A DNA stretch of 64,000 nt from Owenia fusiformis (Eukaryota; Annelida; Polychaeta; Sabellida; Oweniidae): contig CAIIXF020000010.1 in NCBI GenBank assembly GCA_903813345.2, positions 5,821,169 through 5,885,168 of the forward strand, written 5' to 3'. Positions 63,481-64,000 of the stretch are shown here, one piece after another (the stretch's first letter is position 1; every line of letters starts with the position of its first letter). Position numbers and translations under genes: made by a program. Below the pieces are notes generated by a model. The model was not told the origin of the DNA and did not search any database. It saw nothing but the letters and a program-made list of their open reading frames with translations.

Positions 63481-64000
63481 AATATAATGCTTTATGTACA
63501 AATATTGGTACACACTTTGATAAACATTGAAATATCATAAGCCAATTTGATTGAGGACAATTTACAAGAGTAAATTTTGAACATAATCTTTCCACACGTT
63601 TATTACCAGTTCTGTATCGCATAATGGGCAATTCATGTCATTGACAGTAGTCAGGTGTAACATAATTCTATATCAAATTGAATGAAATAACACTGCGAGT
63701 AAACCAAATAAAATTGCAGAGCAACCCAGTTATAATGTCAGTTGTCATTGTTAATATGACTAAGAGTTTAGTATGAGTTCAGTATCAGTCTTTGTTTGTT
63801 ACAATGTCAAAATATAATCATTGATTGTCTTAGCAACATGCTCTCTCCTGTCAACTTCGCCAATTTCACTGGTATTTATTCGTGCTATTTGCCCAATTAA
63901 ATCTTCACCAATTTTGCCGAAGGAGTGGTATCGATATGGAGAACTGAATTCAACAATGTTTTTCTCTTAAACCAATAATTGAAAACATTCTGTAAAGAAC
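63481..64000. other. Right edge; nothing recognised
   Basis: No gene or repeat could be supported. Confidence 0.4.

Overview
The window is animal nuclear DNA, visibly A+T-rich. Genes are split by GT-AG introns and embedded in many short non-autonomous transposons, palindromes and minisatellites. There are no prokaryotic-style operons. The protein families, a C-type lectin gene and the repeat landscape suggest a lophotrochozoan invertebrate, perhaps a bivalve mollusc. The taxon is a guess; that it is a metazoan is not.

Layout. (1) 2625-2697, minus strand: first coding exon of RBM8A/Y14, a core exon-junction-complex protein. The rest of the gene lies to the left. (2) 3640-61609, plus strand: one large gene in 21 coding exons encoding a DHX34-type DEAH/DEVH RNA helicase of about 1200 residues, an activator of nonsense-mediated decay (NMD). 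It is head-to-head with RBM8A, with 942 bp between the two start codons. All helicase motifs are present, and codon phase is preserved across every inferred junction. (3) 17571-26456, minus strand: a four-exon gene nested in DHX34 intron 12. It encodes a membrane protein with a C-type lectin domain, a Thr/Ser-rich stalk of 8-residue repeats, one transmembrane helix and a short tail. (4) Introns 13 and 14 (13.2 and 11.3 kb) are filled with mobile elements: a frameshifted LINE reverse transcriptase split by a MITE, an hAT-like element with a perfect 8-bp target duplication, foldback elements and several nested insertions.

The most striking observation is that three separate tandem arrays inside DHX34 each amplify a splice site of the gene itself. 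An 86-bp unit with the end of exon 4 plus its 5' splice site is present 41 times with no length change (5931-9471). A 55-bp unit with the exon 11 donor is present 4 times. An 84-bp unit with the exon 13 acceptor plus exon start is present 14 times (28585-29691). In the exon 4 and exon 13 arrays, using the wrong copy brings in an in-frame stop almost at once. An NMD factor gene therefore carries dozens of decoy splice sites whose use would create NMD substrates. Whether this is regulatory or only tolerated expansion cannot be told from sequence.

Exon boundaries were inferred by reading the translation against the known DHX34, RBM8A and C-type lectin families and by finding phase-compatible GT/AG sites. 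No transcript evidence was available.
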